Positions 37,104 through 47,782 are shown, counted from the first letter of the stretch. The stretch: 64,000 nucleotides of DNA from an uncultured Acidobacteriota bacterium (GCA_902826605.1 CADEFM010000008.1:124001-188000), one strand, 5' to 3'. The notes: generated by a model not told the origin, from the sequence alone. Program-made: numbers and translations.

Positions 37104-38434
37104 TTAGATGCGGTTTGTCGGGTCTTATTCTTCGCCACGGCCGACGTGTATTCCTCATCGCTCAGATAGGTCACGTTCATCCAGGCGTGCCCCATTTCAT
37201 CCACGGTGCGGTCGCCGAATCCCACCCACTGCTCGGGATCGGGGTTATTCGGATTCGCGCGTGTGTTGTCGTACCAAGCAGTCACGTGAATGATGGTGCC
37301 CTTGGGGAAAATCGGCGCCGCATCGTCGTCATAGATGTAATTGGTCATCCAGTTGAACGTGAAGTTGCCGACGTAGCTCACCTGCTGCACATTTCCATCG
37401 GGCAGTATGGCTTCGACGGCCATCGCCTTGCCGCGCAGGTGCATATGAGGCTGGAAGTTTTCGATCCGCGCGGCTTTCTTGAGCACCGTATAGTTATCCG
37501 CGGTGGAAATGGTGTTCGGCGGGATGTCGATGTTCCGCGCGCCGCCCGCCGTCTTTGAGCCGCTGAAACTGCGCAGGGCCTGGAACGCTGTCAAATAGGT
37601 GCGGTGCTTGGGCTCCTGTCCTTTCGGATACAGCCACAGGCCGATCTCGGCGTTGTCGCGAATCTGTTCACCCACGGCATGCAGGTGAGCATCCCAGGAA
37701 ATTTTCGCGCCCGGCATGATCAGCTTACCTGTATCTGGCGCGTGCATGTCATAACCCTTATTGACGGCCCACTCCATGAGCAGCCCGCGGTTCATTTCCG
37801 GATCGCTCAAACCGTCGGGATCATCCTGCTGCAAATAGGCAACCACGTGATGCGTGATCTTGCGGCCCTTCAAGGTTCCCGGACGGATCTCCACGGCCTT
37901 CAACCAGCGCGGCTCGGTGAGAGGGATAGTCGAAAGCGACCTCCACCATACGTCCTGCCCCTTCGCGGGCATTGTGTAATGTTCCGCCTTCACAACCAGA
38001 TCGGGCGGACCCAACTCCTTTGTGGCCTTCCATTCGTTTCCGTCGGCGAACTGCTTGGGCGGCGGCATGTCTTTCATGTCGCCCTGAGGCGCGCCCGCAT
38101 CCACCCAGCGCACGATGGTGTTGATCTGCGCTTCGGTGAGTGACATGTCGTTCTTGAATTTCTGCACGCCCACCGTCATATCGATGTGCCACGGAGGCAT
38201 CTGCCGCGTGATCACCTTCTGACGAATGGCGCGCGCCCACGGCCGCACTTCCTCGTAAGTCACCAGCGACATGGGCGCCATGGCGTCCACGTGGTGGCAT
38301 TCCTGGCAGCGTTCCTGCATGATCGGAGCGACATCCTTCGCGAAAGTCACCGGCTGGAGTTCGGCGGCGCGCAGAGCGCCGGACAATGCGAAGAGGGCGA
38401 CAAGCGCCAGAACGAACAAGCGGGCAGTTGGCAT
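37100..38434 (-). CDS. c-type cytochrome with copper type II monooxygenase-like domain
   Basis: The 444-residue exported protein has a signal peptide (MPTARLFVLALVALFALSGA), one haem motif CQECH at 43-47, an RQMPPWHID Met/His stretch and a PHM-like core. His-rich copper-type sites are ITHHVVAYLQ, AHLHAVGEQI and FQPHMHLRGKAM, resembling the two half-domains of copper type II ascorbate-dependent monooxygenases. Joining a haem domain with this core would let electrons reach the copper site from a respiratory donor. The reaction is not known. GGAGG lies upstream of ATG 38434. Confidence 0.8.
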   Translation of the reverse strand: MPTARLFVLALVALFALSGALRAAELQPVTFAKDVAPIMQERCQECHHVDAMAPMSLVTYEEVRPWARAIRQKVITRQMPPWHIDMTVGVQKFKNDMSLTEAQINTIVRWVDAGAPQGDMKDMPPPKQFADGNEWKATKELGPPDLVVKAEHYTMPAKGQDVWWRSLSTIPLTEPRWLKAVEIRPGTLKGRKITHHVVAYLQQDDPDGLSDPEMNRGLLMEWAVNKGYDMHAPDTGKLIMPGAKISWDAHLHAVGEQIRDNAEIGLWLYPKGQEPKHRTYLTAFQALRSFSGSKTAGGARNIDIPPNTISTADNYTVLKKAARIENFQPHMHLRGKAMAVEAILPDGNVQQVSYVGNFTFNWMTNYIYDDDAAPIFPKGTIIHVTAWYDNTRANPNNPDPEQWVGFGDRTVDEMGHAWMNVTYLSDEEYTSAVAKNKTRQTASK

Positions 38435-38620
38435 ACACGCCTCCTAAGTTACGACAGGATTAGTGTACTGGGCAGTGAGGGGCGTGTAAAGGGGGTGTCG
38501 GAGGATTTGGGCGATAGAGCTTTATTGGGTGCGCACCGCGACCCGTTACGCCACGTAAGCGTTGTGATAGACTCGCTGGCCGGAGATCGATGGACGCTAA
38601 TAGTTCCAGGGAGGGATTCT

Positions 38621-38890
38621 ATGTTGAGTTTCATTTGGATGTGTGTGATTGGGCTGGTGGCAGGCGCTCTCGCTAAGTTCATCATGCCAGGGAAAGATCC
38701 GGGAGGCTTGATTATTACCATGCTTCTTGGCATCGCGGGATCGATTCTCGCGGGATTCCTCGGACGCGCTATCGGTTGGTATCAGGAGGGTGATGGATCT
38801 GGATTGCTCATGTCGGTACTGGGCGCCATCGTATTGCTGGCGGCCTACCGCATGTTCAAGAAAAACTCTGCTGGAGCAGTCGTTAAGTAG
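38621..38890 (+). CDS. GlsB/YeaQ/YmgE family membrane protein
   Basis: The 89-residue protein has three glycine-rich helices: MLSFIWMCVIGLVAGALAKF, LIITMLLGIAGSILAGFLGR and GLLMSVLGAIVLLAAYRMF. This is the transglycosylase-associated stress family; its role is not proven. A strong AGGGAGG lies 6-7 nt before ATG 38621. The preceding 187 bp after the divergent monooxygenase operon contain no gene. Confidence 0.9.
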   Translation: MLSFIWMCVIGLVAGALAKFIMPGKDPGGLIITMLLGIAGSILAGFLGRAIGWYQEGDGSGLLMSVLGAIVLLAAYRMFKKNSAGAVVK

Positions 38891-38952
38891 TTTATTCTGC
38901 ACTCGGGGGCTGGCTGTCGGCGATACACCGCACGAAAAGACCGTGTGGTTGA

Positions 38953-38981
38953 TTGTCGTGGCCTCGCGTCCTCGCTATACT
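38953..38981 (+). promoter_or_regulatory. sigma-70-like promoter, near-leaderless
   Basis: TTGTCG (38953-38958), a 17-nt spacer and TATACT (38976-38981) give a decent promoter. The -10 ends only 9 nt before the ATG at 38991 and no Shine-Dalgarno is present, implying a leader of about 3 nt. Confidence 0.5.
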
Positions 38982-38990
38982 CCAAATGCA

Positions 38991-39956
38991 ATGGAACTGA
39001 TGCCACTGGCGTCCTCGCTTGGCTTGGGAATGCTGGCTGGCGCGCGGCTCTATGCGACTGTCCTCGCTGTGGGTCTCATGCTGCGCTTCCACTGGATTGC
39101 CCTGCCAGGAATGTCCGAGCACGTATCGGTGCTTACGGACACGCGAATCTTGGTCGCTTCGGGCGCCGCGTGCGCCATTGAATTTCTGGCTGATAAGATC
39201 CCGTGGGTGGACAGTATGTGGGACGCGGTTCATACGTTTATCCGCCCGATTGGGGCCGCACTGTTGACCAGTTCCCTATTTTCGAATGTCGACCCCGCTT
39301 ATCAGGTGCTTCTATTCCTGCTGGCTGGCGGTGTGGCGCTTTCTGGGCATTCCGCAAAAGCGGCGGCGCGGCTAGCCGTGAATCATAGTCCGGAACCATT
39401 CAGCAACATCGTTTTGAGCCTCCTAGAAGACGCGTTCGTTGCCGGCGGAGTCTTCCTGTTCGCGAAATATCCGTGGGTGCTGGCGGGAATCGCGCTTGCA
39501 TTCCTGGTGCTGTTTGCGTGGTTTGCCCCGCCCATTTACCGCGCCCTGCGTGCCGAATGCGTAGCCTTCGACGCGCTGTTACGAAGTTGGTTCGGAGAGG
39601 CACTTACACCGGAACTTACCAATGCTCAAAGACAGTGGATGCAACAGCAGTGGTCCGGCAATAGGTCTTGCGAAGTGTTTGCCGTGATTGCAACCAGGGA
39701 CTTGAAGAGTCTGCGGAACGTGACGGGCACACTCTGCCTGGCAGACCGGGAAGCGGTGTTTTTCTCGCGACGGTGGGGGCGTCTGGCAACACAGAGAGTG
39801 GAAGACATCCTCGCCGTGCGAGTCGACCCTGGATTGCTGGAGGACCGCTTAGTGCTGACAATGGCGGGAGGACATAAGATCGGCTTTGACCTGCTTGCCG
39901 GGCAGCTTGAACGTGCCCGGCAGAGCGCACAACGGACAAGAGAAGTACTAAGTTGA
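38991..39956 (+). CDS. DUF4126-like membrane protein with C-terminal soluble domain
   Basis: The N-terminal 180 residues form a polytopic domain like DUF4126 (LASSLGLGMLAGARLYATVL, LAGGVALSGHSAKAAARLAV). A C-terminal domain of about 120 residues follows that looks PH-like (VTGTLCLADREAVFFSRRWG, VEDILAVRVDPGLLEDRLVL). I do not know a function for the fusion. The ATG at 38991 is preferred because the promoter just upstream leaves no room for an earlier start. It stands alone, converging with the MFS gene. Confidence 0.75.
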   Translation: MELMPLASSLGLGMLAGARLYATVLAVGLMLRFHWIALPGMSEHVSVLTDTRILVASGAACAIEFLADKIPWVDSMWDAVHTFIRPIGAALLTSSLFSNVDPAYQVLLFLLAGGVALSGHSAKAAARLAVNHSPEPFSNIVLSLLEDAFVAGGVFLFAKYPWVLAGIALAFLVLFAWFAPPIYRALRAECVAFDALLRSWFGEALTPELTNAQRQWMQQQWSGNRSCEVFAVIATRDLKSLRNVTGTLCLADREAVFFSRRWGRLATQRVEDILAVRVDPGLLEDRLVLTMAGGHKIGFDLLAGQLERARQSAQRTREVLS

Positions 39957-39981
39957 AAATTGAGGAGCCGACCTCTGGCTT

Positions 39982-41394
39982 TCACGCGATCCGCGTTACC
40001 AGCTCTTCCATCGTCAAGGAATGCCGTCTATACGGCACGTACAGCACGCGGAACATGACCGCCGTCATGATCGCGGCGAAACCAATCGTGATCGCCATCG
40101 ATGTACCAATCATCAATTCCGATTTGAAAAAATAGTCATTCAGCAATCCCGGCATCAAGGGACCCATGGTCTGCCCTCCGAGATTGAAGATGAAAATGAA
40201 CAGCGCGGCGACCTGTCCCCGCACCTGGTTTGGCAAAATCAGCTGCAACGCCGCGTAGGCGCTGCCCACGGGAAATCCAAGGAAGAAAAAACCTGGCGCG
40301 AGCAGCGTCAGTGTCGTATATGGGGAACTGACGAGCAGCGCGGGCACCCAGAACATGCACACGCCGATGCCGCTAATCACACCCGTGCGCAGATGCGCCT
40401 CGCGCATTCCCTGTTTCGCCCAGCGGTCCGCCAGCGCACCGCCCGTATACATGCCCAGGCATCCGAAAATCACAATGATCACGCCCAGGCTTCGGCCTGT
40501 CTGGCCTGGAGGCCAATGATGAATACGTTGGAAGAACGCGGGTGCCCATGCTGTGAATGCGAAGGTGCACATGGATTGAAAGATCATCGCTACGGAAATA
40601 CCCAATATCGATTGCCACCGGACCTTGACCTGTTCGATCACCTGCCTCGTGGAGAGCTGCGAGGGTCGTCCATCGCTTGCAAGCAGCACATTCTTCCGCA
40701 CCGGTTCCCTGATCGTGTACATCCATAGAGCCACAAATAGGCCAGGCGCACCGACAATGAGAAACGTAAAGCGCCAGGACGCGACTAAACCCAGCAGGGG
40801 TACGTCAATCGCCGGCATCGCGGCGGTCATCTGCACCACCGATCCGCCCACGAACAAGGCCAACCCGGAGCCGATGAAGATGCCTGTCGAATACAGGCTC
40901 AGCGCTTTTCCTAAGCGCTCCTTCGGAAAATAGTCGCTGATCAGCGAAAAAGCGCCTGGCGACAACGTGGCTTCGCCCACGCCCACGCCGATCCGTGCCA
41001 GGAAAAGGGTGGAGAAGCTGTACGCCGCGCTGCACAGCCCGGTCATCACGCTCCAGAACAACACTCCAAGAGTGACCAGAGTTCGCCGGTTTTTCGTGTC
41101 TGCAATGCGTCCTAAAGGCAATCCCAGAATGGTGTAGAAAAGCGCGAACGCCAGCCCTTGCAGCAGCCCGATGCGCGTATCGCTAATTCCCAAATCCCGC
41201 TTGATCGGCCCTACCAGCAGGCTGAGGATCTGGCGGTCGATGAACGAGAGCGTGTAGCACACCATCAGCACGAAGACCACGTACCACGAATAGCCCAACC
41301 CCGGCGTCTGCGCGTCCGAGTTTGGAGTCGCTGTAATTCTTGGAGTCGGCTGCATGCGCTTTACGCTGTTTTCGGTGCTGCGAGCAGCATCCAT
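39982..41394 (-). CDS. major facilitator superfamily transporter
   Basis: This 470-residue permease has 12 predicted helices with the MFS motifs: [37 protein letters not shown] (motif A) and the [17 protein letters not shown] loop. It resembles spinster-type or hexuronate-like MFS permeases, but the substrate is unknown. ATG 41394 is used; ATG 41355 would remove 13 residues. Sequence further upstream overlaps the divergent uvrA start and lacks homology. It diverges from uvrA with about 60 bp between. Confidence 0.88.
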   Translation of the reverse strand: MDAARSTENSVKRMQPTPRITATPNSDAQTPGLGYSWYVVFVLMVCYTLSFIDRQILSLLVGPIKRDLGISDTRIGLLQGLAFALFYTILGLPLGRIADTKNRRTLVTLGVLFWSVMTGLCSAAYSFSTLFLARIGVGVGEATLSPGAFSLISDYFPKERLGKALSLYSTGIFIGSGLALFVGGSVVQMTAAMPAIDVPLLGLVASWRFTFLIVGAPGLFVALWMYTIREPVRKNVLLASDGRPSQLSTRQVIEQVKVRWQSILGISVAMIFQSMCTFAFTAWAPAFFQRIHHWPPGQTGRSLGVIIVIFGCLGMYTGGALADRWAKQGMREAHLRTGVISGIGVCMFWVPALLVSSPYTTLTLLAPGFFFLGFPVGSAYAALQLILPNQVRGQVAALFIFIFNLGGQTMGPLMPGLLNDYFFKSELMIGTSMAITIGFAAIMTAVMFRVLYVPYRRHSLTMEELVTRIA

Positions 41395-41452
41395 TGCACC
41401 ATATCCAGCTTGGGGCGAACGTCTTGTGCCTCGCTTCTGAGAAAATAGAAGC

Positions 41453-44221
41453 TTGCTCAGCCACATTACCGTGCATGGCGCACGGCAGCACAACCTCAAG
41501 AACATCGACGTTGAGATTCCGCGTAACACTTTGACGGTCATCACCGGCCTGAGCGGGTCTGGCAAGTCGTCACTTGCCTTTGACACTATCTACGCGGAAG
41601 GGCAGCGGCGATATGTGGAAACGCTTTCTCCTTACGCGCGCCAGTTCTTGGATCAGATGGAACGGCCGGAGGTCGATTCCATAGACGGCCTCAGCCCCGC
41701 CATCTCTATCGAGCAGAAAACCACCACCCGCAGCCCGCGCTCCACCGTCGGCACCATCACGGAAATTTACGATTATTTGCGCGTGCTGTACGCTTCGATC
41801 GGCATACCGCATTGCCCCACCTGCGGACTGGAGATCTCGCGCCAATCGACGCAGCAGATCTTACAGCAGGTGATGGAGTTGCGTGCCCAAGAACGGGTGA
41901 TGATCCTGGCGCCGATCGTCCGGCATCGCAAAGGCGAGTTTAAGAAGGAGCTCGAAAAGCTCTCCCGCCAAGGCTTTGTAAAGGCGCGTGTGGATGGCGT
42001 ATTGCGCGTGCTGGAGGAAGAAATCACGCTCGATAAGCGCAAAAACCACACCATCGAAGTGGTGGTGGACCGCTTGGTCATCAAGCCCGAGGTGGAAAAG
42101 CGCGTGGAGGCATCCATCGAAACCGCGACCAAGCTCGCGGGCGGACTGGTGCTGGTGGCTCAGGTGGATGGGCCGGAGCGTCTCTACTCGCAGAAGCTCG
42201 CGTGCCCGGAATGTGGCGCGAGCGTGCCTCAGTTGGAGCCGCGGTCATTCTCATTCAATAGCCCGTTCGGGGCGTGTGAAACCTGCATGGGTCTGGGCAG
42301 CAAATGGAGCTTCGATCCCGTGAAAGTGATCGTCGATCCGTCGCGCCCCCTGCTCGATGGCGCGCTCGGCATCGGCGGCAGTTCCAGTTATGTGGCCGGG
42401 GATTTGAAGCTGCTGGCCGCGCGGCTGAAGATCCTCATCGCAAAGCCGTTCGAGAAGCTGCCGAAAAAGTCGCAAGCAGCACTGATCGATGGTCTGATCG
42501 CAGCCTTGGATTCCTATTATGAGCAGGAGGAAGTCACCGAAGGTACCAAAGCATGGATCATGGGCTATCAAACACCCACCATATGTGCGGCGTGCAATGG
42601 TAAACGTCTGAAACCCTCCAGCTTGGCCGTCCGAGTAAAGGGCGTGACCATCGGCGAGCTGACCGAAATGTCAATCACGCGCGCGCTGGCATGCGTCAAG
42701 AAATGGAAACTGGAAGGGCGCGAGTTGCAGATCGGAGGCAAGCCCGTCGATGAAATTCGCAACCGGCTAGAATTCTTGGGCGATGTCGGTCTCGAATATT
42801 TGAGCCTGGACCGGTCTTCGGCTACGCTCTCAGGTGGCGAGGCCCAGCGTATCCGGCTGGCGACGCAGATCGGTTCAAAACTGCGCGGCGTGCTCTACGT
42901 GCTCGATGAACCGTCTATCGGACTGCATCCGCGCGACAATGATCGTTTATTGGATTCATTGTCCGCGCTTCGCAACTTGGGCAACACCGTTTTAGTCGTG
43001 GAGCACGACGCGGAGACCATCGAACGCGCGGACTATGTGATCGATCTGGGTCCCGGCGCCGGGCGTTTGGGCGGGCACCTGGTGGCGCGCGGAACGCCAA
43101 AAGAAATCGAACAAAATGCGGCTTCATTGACCGGCCGATATCTATCGGGCGCGATGGCCATCCCCACGCCGGCCACACGCCGCGCGCCGGGCAAATCGCG
43201 CATCGTCATTCGTGGCGCTGCCGAACACAATCTCAAGAAGATTGATATCGAGTTCCCGCTGGGGCTTTTCATCGTAGTCACAGGAGTCTCCGGCAGCGGC
43301 AAATCGACGTTGGTCAATGATATTCTCTACCGCGCGGCGGCGAAGCATGTGTACGGTTCTCGAGCGCATCCGGGGGCGCATACTTCCATCACAGGACTCG
43401 ACCTGCTTGATAAGGTGATCGAGATCGACCAAGCGCCCATTGGCCGTACGCCGCGCTCCAACCCTGCCACGTACACGCAGGTATTCACACACATTCGCGA
43501 GTTATATTCGATGCTTCCCGAATCCCGCCAGCGCGGATACAAGCCGGGGCGCTTCAGCTTTAACGTAAAAGGCGGCCGTTGCGAGGCCTGCCAGGGCGAT
43601 GGCAAGAAACGCATCGAAATGAATTTTCTTCCGGATGTTTTCGTCACCTGCGACGTTTGCCGGGGACGGCGCTACAATCACGAAACCCTGCAGGTGAAAT
43701 ACAAGAACCACTCCATCGCGGACCTGCTGGAGATGCCCGTAGAGCAAGCGCTTCCGCTGCTGGAAAACATCCCGCAGATTCGCGTGCGTCTGGAGACGCT
43801 CAATCAAGTGGGACTAGGCTATGTGCATTTGGGCCAATCTTCCACTACCCTGTCCGGCGGAGAAGCGCAGCGCATCAAACTGGCGCGCGAATTGAGCCGC
43901 CGGCAGACTGGTAAGACCCTGTACATTCTGGATGAACCCACCACCGGCCTGCACTTCGAGGATATCCGTAAACTGCTGGACGTGCTGCGCAGCTTAGTGG
44001 AACTAGGCAACACTGTCGTGGTGATTGAACATCAGCTAGATGTAATCAAGACGGCAGATTGGATCGTGGATCTAGGACCGGAAGGCGGCGAGCGCGGCGG
44101 GCACCTTGTCGCGCATGGTGCACCGGAGGATATCATGCAAGTTACGAAGAGCCACACGGCGCGCGCGCTAAAGAAAGCTCTGCGCGCGTCGAAACCACTG
44201 GGCAACGGGAGAGTTGTTTGA
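41453..44221 (+). CDS. uvrA: excinuclease ABC subunit A
   Basis: UvrA recognises DNA damage in nucleotide excision repair. The 922-residue protein has two ABC modules: Walker [16 protein letters not shown] and [15 protein letters not shown], signature [11 protein letters not shown] and [11 protein letters not shown], zinc finger [11 protein letters not shown] with [10 protein letters not shown] and the second zinc site [15 protein letters not shown] with [10 protein letters not shown]. Start is TTG 41453 ([15 protein letters not shown]). It overlaps the following gene by 4 bp. uvrB and uvrC are not in the window. Confidence 0.97.
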   Translation: MLSHITVHGARQHNLKNIDVEIPRNTLTVITGLSGSGKSSLAFDTIYAEGQRRYVETLSPYARQFLDQMERPEVDSIDGLSPAISIEQKTTTRSPRSTVGTITEIYDYLRVLYASIGIPHCPTCGLEISRQSTQQILQQVMELRAQERVMILAPIVRHRKGEFKKELEKLSRQGFVKARVDGVLRVLEEEITLDKRKNHTIEVVVDRLVIKPEVEKRVEASIETATKLAGGLVLVAQVDGPERLYSQKLACPECGASVPQLEPRSFSFNSPFGACETCMGLGSKWSFDPVKVIVDPSRPLLDGALGIGGSSSYVAGDLKLLAARLKILIAKPFEKLPKKSQAALIDGLIAALDSYYEQEEVTEGTKAWIMGYQTPTICAACNGKRLKPSSLAVRVKGVTIGELTEMSITRALACVKKWKLEGRELQIGGKPVDEIRNRLEFLGDVGLEYLSLDRSSATLSGGEAQRIRLATQIGSKLRGVLYVLDEPSIGLHPRDNDRLLDSLSALRNLGNTVLVVEHDAETIERADYVIDLGPGAGRLGGHLVARGTPKEIEQNAASLTGRYLSGAMAIPTPATRRAPGKSRIVIRGAAEHNLKKIDIEFPLGLFIVVTGVSGSGKSTLVNDILYRAAAKHVYGSRAHPGAHTSITGLDLLDKVIEIDQAPIGRTPRSNPATYTQVFTHIRELYSMLPESRQRGYKPGRFSFNVKGGRCEACQGDGKKRIEMNFLPDVFVTCDVCRGRRYNHETLQVKYKNHSIADLLEMPVEQALPLLENIPQIRVRLETLNQVGLGYVHLGQSSTTLSGGEAQRIKLARELSRRQTGKTLYILDEPTTGLHFEDIRKLLDVLRSLVELGNTVVVIEHQLDVIKTADWIVDLGPEGGERGGHLVAHGAPEDIMQVTKSHTARALKKALRASKPLGNGRVV

Positions 44222-45174
44222 GCAAGTATCGTGAGAAGCCGCTGAGTTTCGACGCATTGAAGACGGTTCCCATCGCTGACCGCGGCGGCAAGGTGGAAGT
44301 ACAGCATTTCGCGCGACCGTACCAAAAGGGCGATGGCCTCGAGGGGTTTCTCGATAGCCTGCCGAAGATCCTGGCGGCGGATTCGTTTCGCGGCGTGATT
44401 GACGCGGTCCGGCGCGCGCGTTTTCAACAACGCGCGATTCTCTGGGGCATGGGCGGCCACGTGGTGAAATGCGGGCTCGCCGATATTCTGCTCGATCTAA
44501 TGCGGCGCGGCTGGATCACTGCCTTTGTCATGAACGGCGCCGCTTCGATTCATGATTTCGAAATCGCAATCGCGGGACAAACCAGTGAGGACGTCGAGGC
44601 CGTTCTGCCAGATGGCCGCTTTGGCGCGGCCGAAGAAACTGGGCGTCAAATGAATGAGGCCATCACCGCCGGCGCGCACGATGGCCTGGGCATGGGCGAA
44701 GCCCTGGGGCGCGCACTGGAAGCCCTAGCGAAGCCGGAGTTCGCACCGCATAGTTTAGTGGCCGCGGCCTATCAGGCCAGCGTTCCGGTCACTGTGCACG
44801 TCGCCATGGGCACGGATACCCCGCATACTCATCCGGCCGCCGATGGCGCGGCGATCGGCACGGGCACGCTTCGCGATTTTCAATTGCTCTGTTCCCTGGT
44901 CCGCGGCCTGGATCAGGGCGGAGTGTATCTCAATCTGGGTTCTGCGGTAGTATTGCCGGAGGTGTTTTTGAAAGCCGTTTCCGTGGTTCGTAATCTGGGC
45001 TACCCTTTGGCGGATTTCACCACGGTGAATTTTGATTTTCTGCAGCACTACCGGCCCAAGGTCAACGTAGTGGAGCGTCCGCATGCCAAGCGAGGCGGGC
45101 GAGGGTACTCGATCACTGGACATCATGAACTGATGATTCCATTGCTGGCGGCCGCGCTGATCGAATGCGAATAA
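44218..45174 (+). CDS. conserved Rossmann-like protein, deoxyhypusine-synthase-like in outline
   Basis: The 318-residue protein begins with TTG 44218 inside the uvrA stop region, with GGGAGAG just upstream. It has strongly patterned segments: [60 protein letters not shown] and [20 protein letters not shown]. The glycine-rich start plus [10 protein letters not shown] recall the deoxyhypusine synthase fold, but I cannot verify this. The family is found in varied bacteria as uncharacterised. Four-base overlap with uvrA means coupled translation; why is unclear. Confidence 0.75.
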   Translation: MSKYREKPLSFDALKTVPIADRGGKVEVQHFARPYQKGDGLEGFLDSLPKILAADSFRGVIDAVRRARFQQRAILWGMGGHVVKCGLADILLDLMRRGWITAFVMNGAASIHDFEIAIAGQTSEDVEAVLPDGRFGAAEETGRQMNEAITAGAHDGLGMGEALGRALEALAKPEFAPHSLVAAAYQASVPVTVHVAMGTDTPHTHPAADGAAIGTGTLRDFQLLCSLVRGLDQGGVYLNLGSAVVLPEVFLKAVSVVRNLGYPLADFTTVNFDFLQHYRPKVNVVERPHAKRGGRGYSITGHHELMIPLLAAALIECE

Positions 45175-45178
45175 ACGA

Positions 45179-45895
45179 ATGACGGCAGCCGAGCCACGCG
45201 CGAATCCACCATGGACCTATGCGGATCTGGCGCTGGTCGCCGTCAGCGCAGTTGTGCCGCCGCTCGCGTTAGCAGCGCCGCTGGCTCTCCTCAGTCAAGC
45301 AGTCGCGCCCGGTCTCTTCACCGGTAATAAAACTGTTGTAACGCTCACCCTTCAGGCATTCGTATACGTGTTCCTGATGGCCGCGCTGTTCATGGTGGTC
45401 GCGTGGAAATACAAGCAGCCATTTTGGCTCGCCATCGGGTGGACCCTGCGATTCCGTGGTGCATTCGGCTATATCGCGGCTGGTCCAGTGCTCGCGATTA
45501 CGGTGTCTATTCTGGGGGTCTTGCTGCGAGCTCCGGAGGTCGATAATCCCATTCAGCGCATGATTACAGGACGCGGGTCGCTTGCGCTCGTGGTGATGTT
45601 CGGGGCGGTACTGGCACCGTTCTTCGAGGAGATCACGTTCCGCGGTTTCGTGCTTCCGCTGCTGACGCGAACTTTTGGAAGTACGCTTGGAGTGTTCCTG
45701 ACCACATTGCCATTCGCCTTGCTGCACGGCACGCAAAACCAATGGGCCTGGCAGCAGATCGTGCTGATCGCACTGGCAGGTGTAGCTTTCGGCTTCGCGC
45801 GCGTAAGCAGCGGTTCGACCGCCGCGGCATTCCTGTTACACGCGAGCTACAACGCCACCCAGTTTCTCGCGTTGATCTTGTTCACGAATTTCTAG
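45179..45895 (+). CDS. CPBP-family intramembrane metalloprotease
   Basis: The 238-residue membrane protein has the CPBP (ABI) motifs: FFEEITFRGFVLPLL (motif 1, EExxxR), PFALLHGTQNQWAWQ with His (motif 2) and FLLHASYNATQF (motif 3). Six to eight helices surround these. In bacteria some CPBP members protect against bacteriocins or process peptides; no such neighbours here. It begins 4 nt after the previous gene, and its last 14 bp overlap the convergent deacetylase gene. Confidence 0.88.
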   Translation: MTAAEPRANPPWTYADLALVAVSAVVPPLALAAPLALLSQAVAPGLFTGNKTVVTLTLQAFVYVFLMAALFMVVAWKYKQPFWLAIGWTLRFRGAFGYIAAGPVLAITVSILGVLLRAPEVDNPIQRMITGRGSLALVVMFGAVLAPFFEEITFRGFVLPLLTRTFGSTLGVFLTTLPFALLHGTQNQWAWQQIVLIALAGVAFGFARVSSGSTAAAFLLHASYNATQFLALILFTNF

Positions 45896-46676
45896 CGTCG
45901 CGAAAACTCGTCAGTTCGATTCCAGCGCCCCGCACCGCGGCGAGCACTTCTGGCGAAGTGAGCGCACGCAATTCACGCTCGCGGCTTTCCTTTAAACGCG
46001 TACGCGCGCCGCGCAGCTCTTCGCCGCACACCGCGGGATGGCACATGAACTCCGTGGAACCTTCAGGCAGTTCGCGAACGAGCGCCGCCAATTCCGCGGC
46101 TCCATAACCACCCGTGATCTGGAACCCCGCGAAATGATCCGTGAAGCGGCATTCGTGGCGGCGTAACACGTGGTCTACAGAACCTTGCATCAGCGACATG
46201 GCGGTACTGGCCACGCGTTTCGCCGCCGATACGCCTCTGTAGGCCAGTGGCAGGTCGAACGGCCGCCGAACCCATGGAATCCCAAACTCCTCGGAGATCC
46301 GGCCCACCGCATCCAAAACGGGTGGCAATAGGTGAGTGTGCTTGTGCGTATCCAGATGCGTCGGCTGAAGGCCAGAGTCCTTGATTTTGCGGACTTGCGC
46401 GCGCAGCGCGTCCAAAATCTCGATGCGCCCAAACGCCAATTCACACGCCAGTTGCGCAACCGTGGGGGGGAACGGAGCCTGGCCCACCAGCACCAGATGG
46501 ACGCCGATGTCGAGCGAAGGATGCTCCCGGGCAAGCCGTACCGCATCGCCAAACGCCCCGCCGCCGGCCATCAGCGTGGTTGCGGTTAGGATGCCGTGGC
46601 GGTGGGCTTCGATAATGCCTGCATTAACGTCGCGGGTGAAACCGAAATCGTCGGCGTTGACAATCAGTGTTTTCAC
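45882..46676 (-). CDS. YdjC/ChbG/HpnK-type carbohydrate deacetylase
   Basis: The 264-residue protein starts with MKTLIVNADDFGFTRDVNAG, the family metal-binding start, with HLDTHKHTHLLPPVLDAV holding further His/Asp ligands and FMCHPAVCGEELRGA near the end. Members remove acetyl groups from N-acetylated sugars; HpnK works on hopanoid glycolipids. It begins 3 nt after the MlaD-like gene, so it is the last gene of the lipid transport operon, which is suggestive of a lipid-linked sugar substrate. Confidence 0.88.
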   Translation of the reverse strand: MKTLIVNADDFGFTRDVNAGIIEAHRHGILTATTLMAGGGAFGDAVRLAREHPSLDIGVHLVLVGQAPFPPTVAQLACELAFGRIEILDALRAQVRKIKDSGLQPTHLDTHKHTHLLPPVLDAVGRISEEFGIPWVRRPFDLPLAYRGVSAAKRVASTAMSLMQGSVDHVLRRHECRFTDHFAGFQITGGYGAAELAALVRELPEGSTEFMCHPAVCGEELRGARTRLKESRERELRALTSPEVLAAVRGAGIELTSFRDARNS

Positions 46677-46679
46677 ACC

Positions 46680-47774
46680 CTAGAAGATCGCAAGCTTGAT
46701 GCGCAAAAACTTCTTGGGATTGGCGCGGAAATCCTTCATCAGACCGTTGATTTCGCGCGTGGTGCTGTCGAGCGATTCATAGAGCGCCGGGTTGGCGAGC
46801 AGCTGGCCAATGGTGCCCTGCCCGCTATTCATCTTGTCGAGCAGCGTATCCAACCGCGTCATCGTGCCCTGGAGCTGTGAATGCAATTCATCGCTCTTCA
46901 GCAGCTTGCCGGCGGTCCCTTGCCCCTGATTCAGGCCTGCCAGCAATTGCCGCACGTCGCCGATGGCCGCGCGCGTTTCATCGAATAGGATGGGGTCCCG
47001 TAACAATTTGCCTACGGTGCCCTCGCCATTGTTAACGGACACTATCGTGGTATTGAGGGAATCCACAGCGGTATTGACGCGACCCAGCGTGCCGCGGACA
47101 TCCTGATACAACGTATCGTCGTGCAATAACTTGCCGAACGTTCCTTCGCTTGAATTCAGCGTGGCCAGCAGCGTACGGGCATCTTCGCCGATGGTCAGCA
47201 TGGTCTTGTAAAGCTGCTCGTCGGAAAGCAGTTTACCGATGGTTCCCTGCCCCACTTGTATGGCCTGCAAAATACCGTCCAGTTTCTTGAAAATCCCATC
47301 GAGCGACGCTAACGCGCTGTAACCCTGTTGCACCACATCTTGGAATTCGCGCGTGTCCAACGCCATCAGTTCCGCGCCCGCCTTAATGGGCGTTGCGGAC
47401 TTGCCTTTAGTGATGTTGATATACTTCGTCCCCAGCAGGTTTTCAGCTGAAATGGCCGCCTGGGAATCGACCGGGATCGCGCCCAGATACTGGTTGTCGA
47501 TTTCCATGGTCACGCGCACGATCTTGTTCGGCTCATTGATCCCGGAAAGCTTCACTTCCGCCACGCGCCCGGCCAAAATCCCATTCAGCCGCACCGGCGC
47601 GCCTTCCGCGATTGCAGCTGAGTCGTCCAGAAATGTGTATACGGAACTGCGGCGTTCGAACAGGCCTTTCGAACTGGTCAAGAGAAACACCAAAAACGCG
47701 AAGACCGCCAGCGACACGATCGCCAGCAGCCCAACCCGTAACTGCGCCCACCGTTTTTTTTCCTGGGATGGCAT
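46680..47774 (-). CDS. MlaD/MCE-domain protein with five C-terminal repeats
   Basis: The 364-residue protein has one N-terminal helix (VGLLAIVSLAVFAFLVFLLT) and an MCE domain (FLDDSAAIAEGAPVRLNGIL). The C-terminal half has five similar units, each with a G(Q/E)GTxGKLLxDxxLY core: GQGTIGKLLSDEQLY, SEGTFGKLLHDDTLY, GEGTVGKLLRDPILF, GQGTAGKLLKSDELH and GQGTIGQLLANPALY, about 40 residues apart. MCE proteins bind lipids in the periplasm and form hexameric tunnels. It is third in the operon after MlaE and MlaF. Confidence 0.93.
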   Translation of the reverse strand: MPSQEKKRWAQLRVGLLAIVSLAVFAFLVFLLTSSKGLFERRSSVYTFLDDSAAIAEGAPVRLNGILAGRVAEVKLSGINEPNKIVRVTMEIDNQYLGAIPVDSQAAISAENLLGTKYINITKGKSATPIKAGAELMALDTREFQDVVQQGYSALASLDGIFKKLDGILQAIQVGQGTIGKLLSDEQLYKTMLTIGEDARTLLATLNSSEGTFGKLLHDDTLYQDVRGTLGRVNTAVDSLNTTIVSVNNGEGTVGKLLRDPILFDETRAAIGDVRQLLAGLNQGQGTAGKLLKSDELHSQLQGTMTRLDTLLDKMNSGQGTIGQLLANPALYESLDSTTREINGLMKDFRANPKKFLRIKLAIF

Positions 47775-47782
47775 GTATGTGT

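Noticed and set aside
41395..41586. longer N-terminus for the MFS transporter
   Set aside because: It overlaps the divergent uvrA coding region and has no membrane or MFS pattern.
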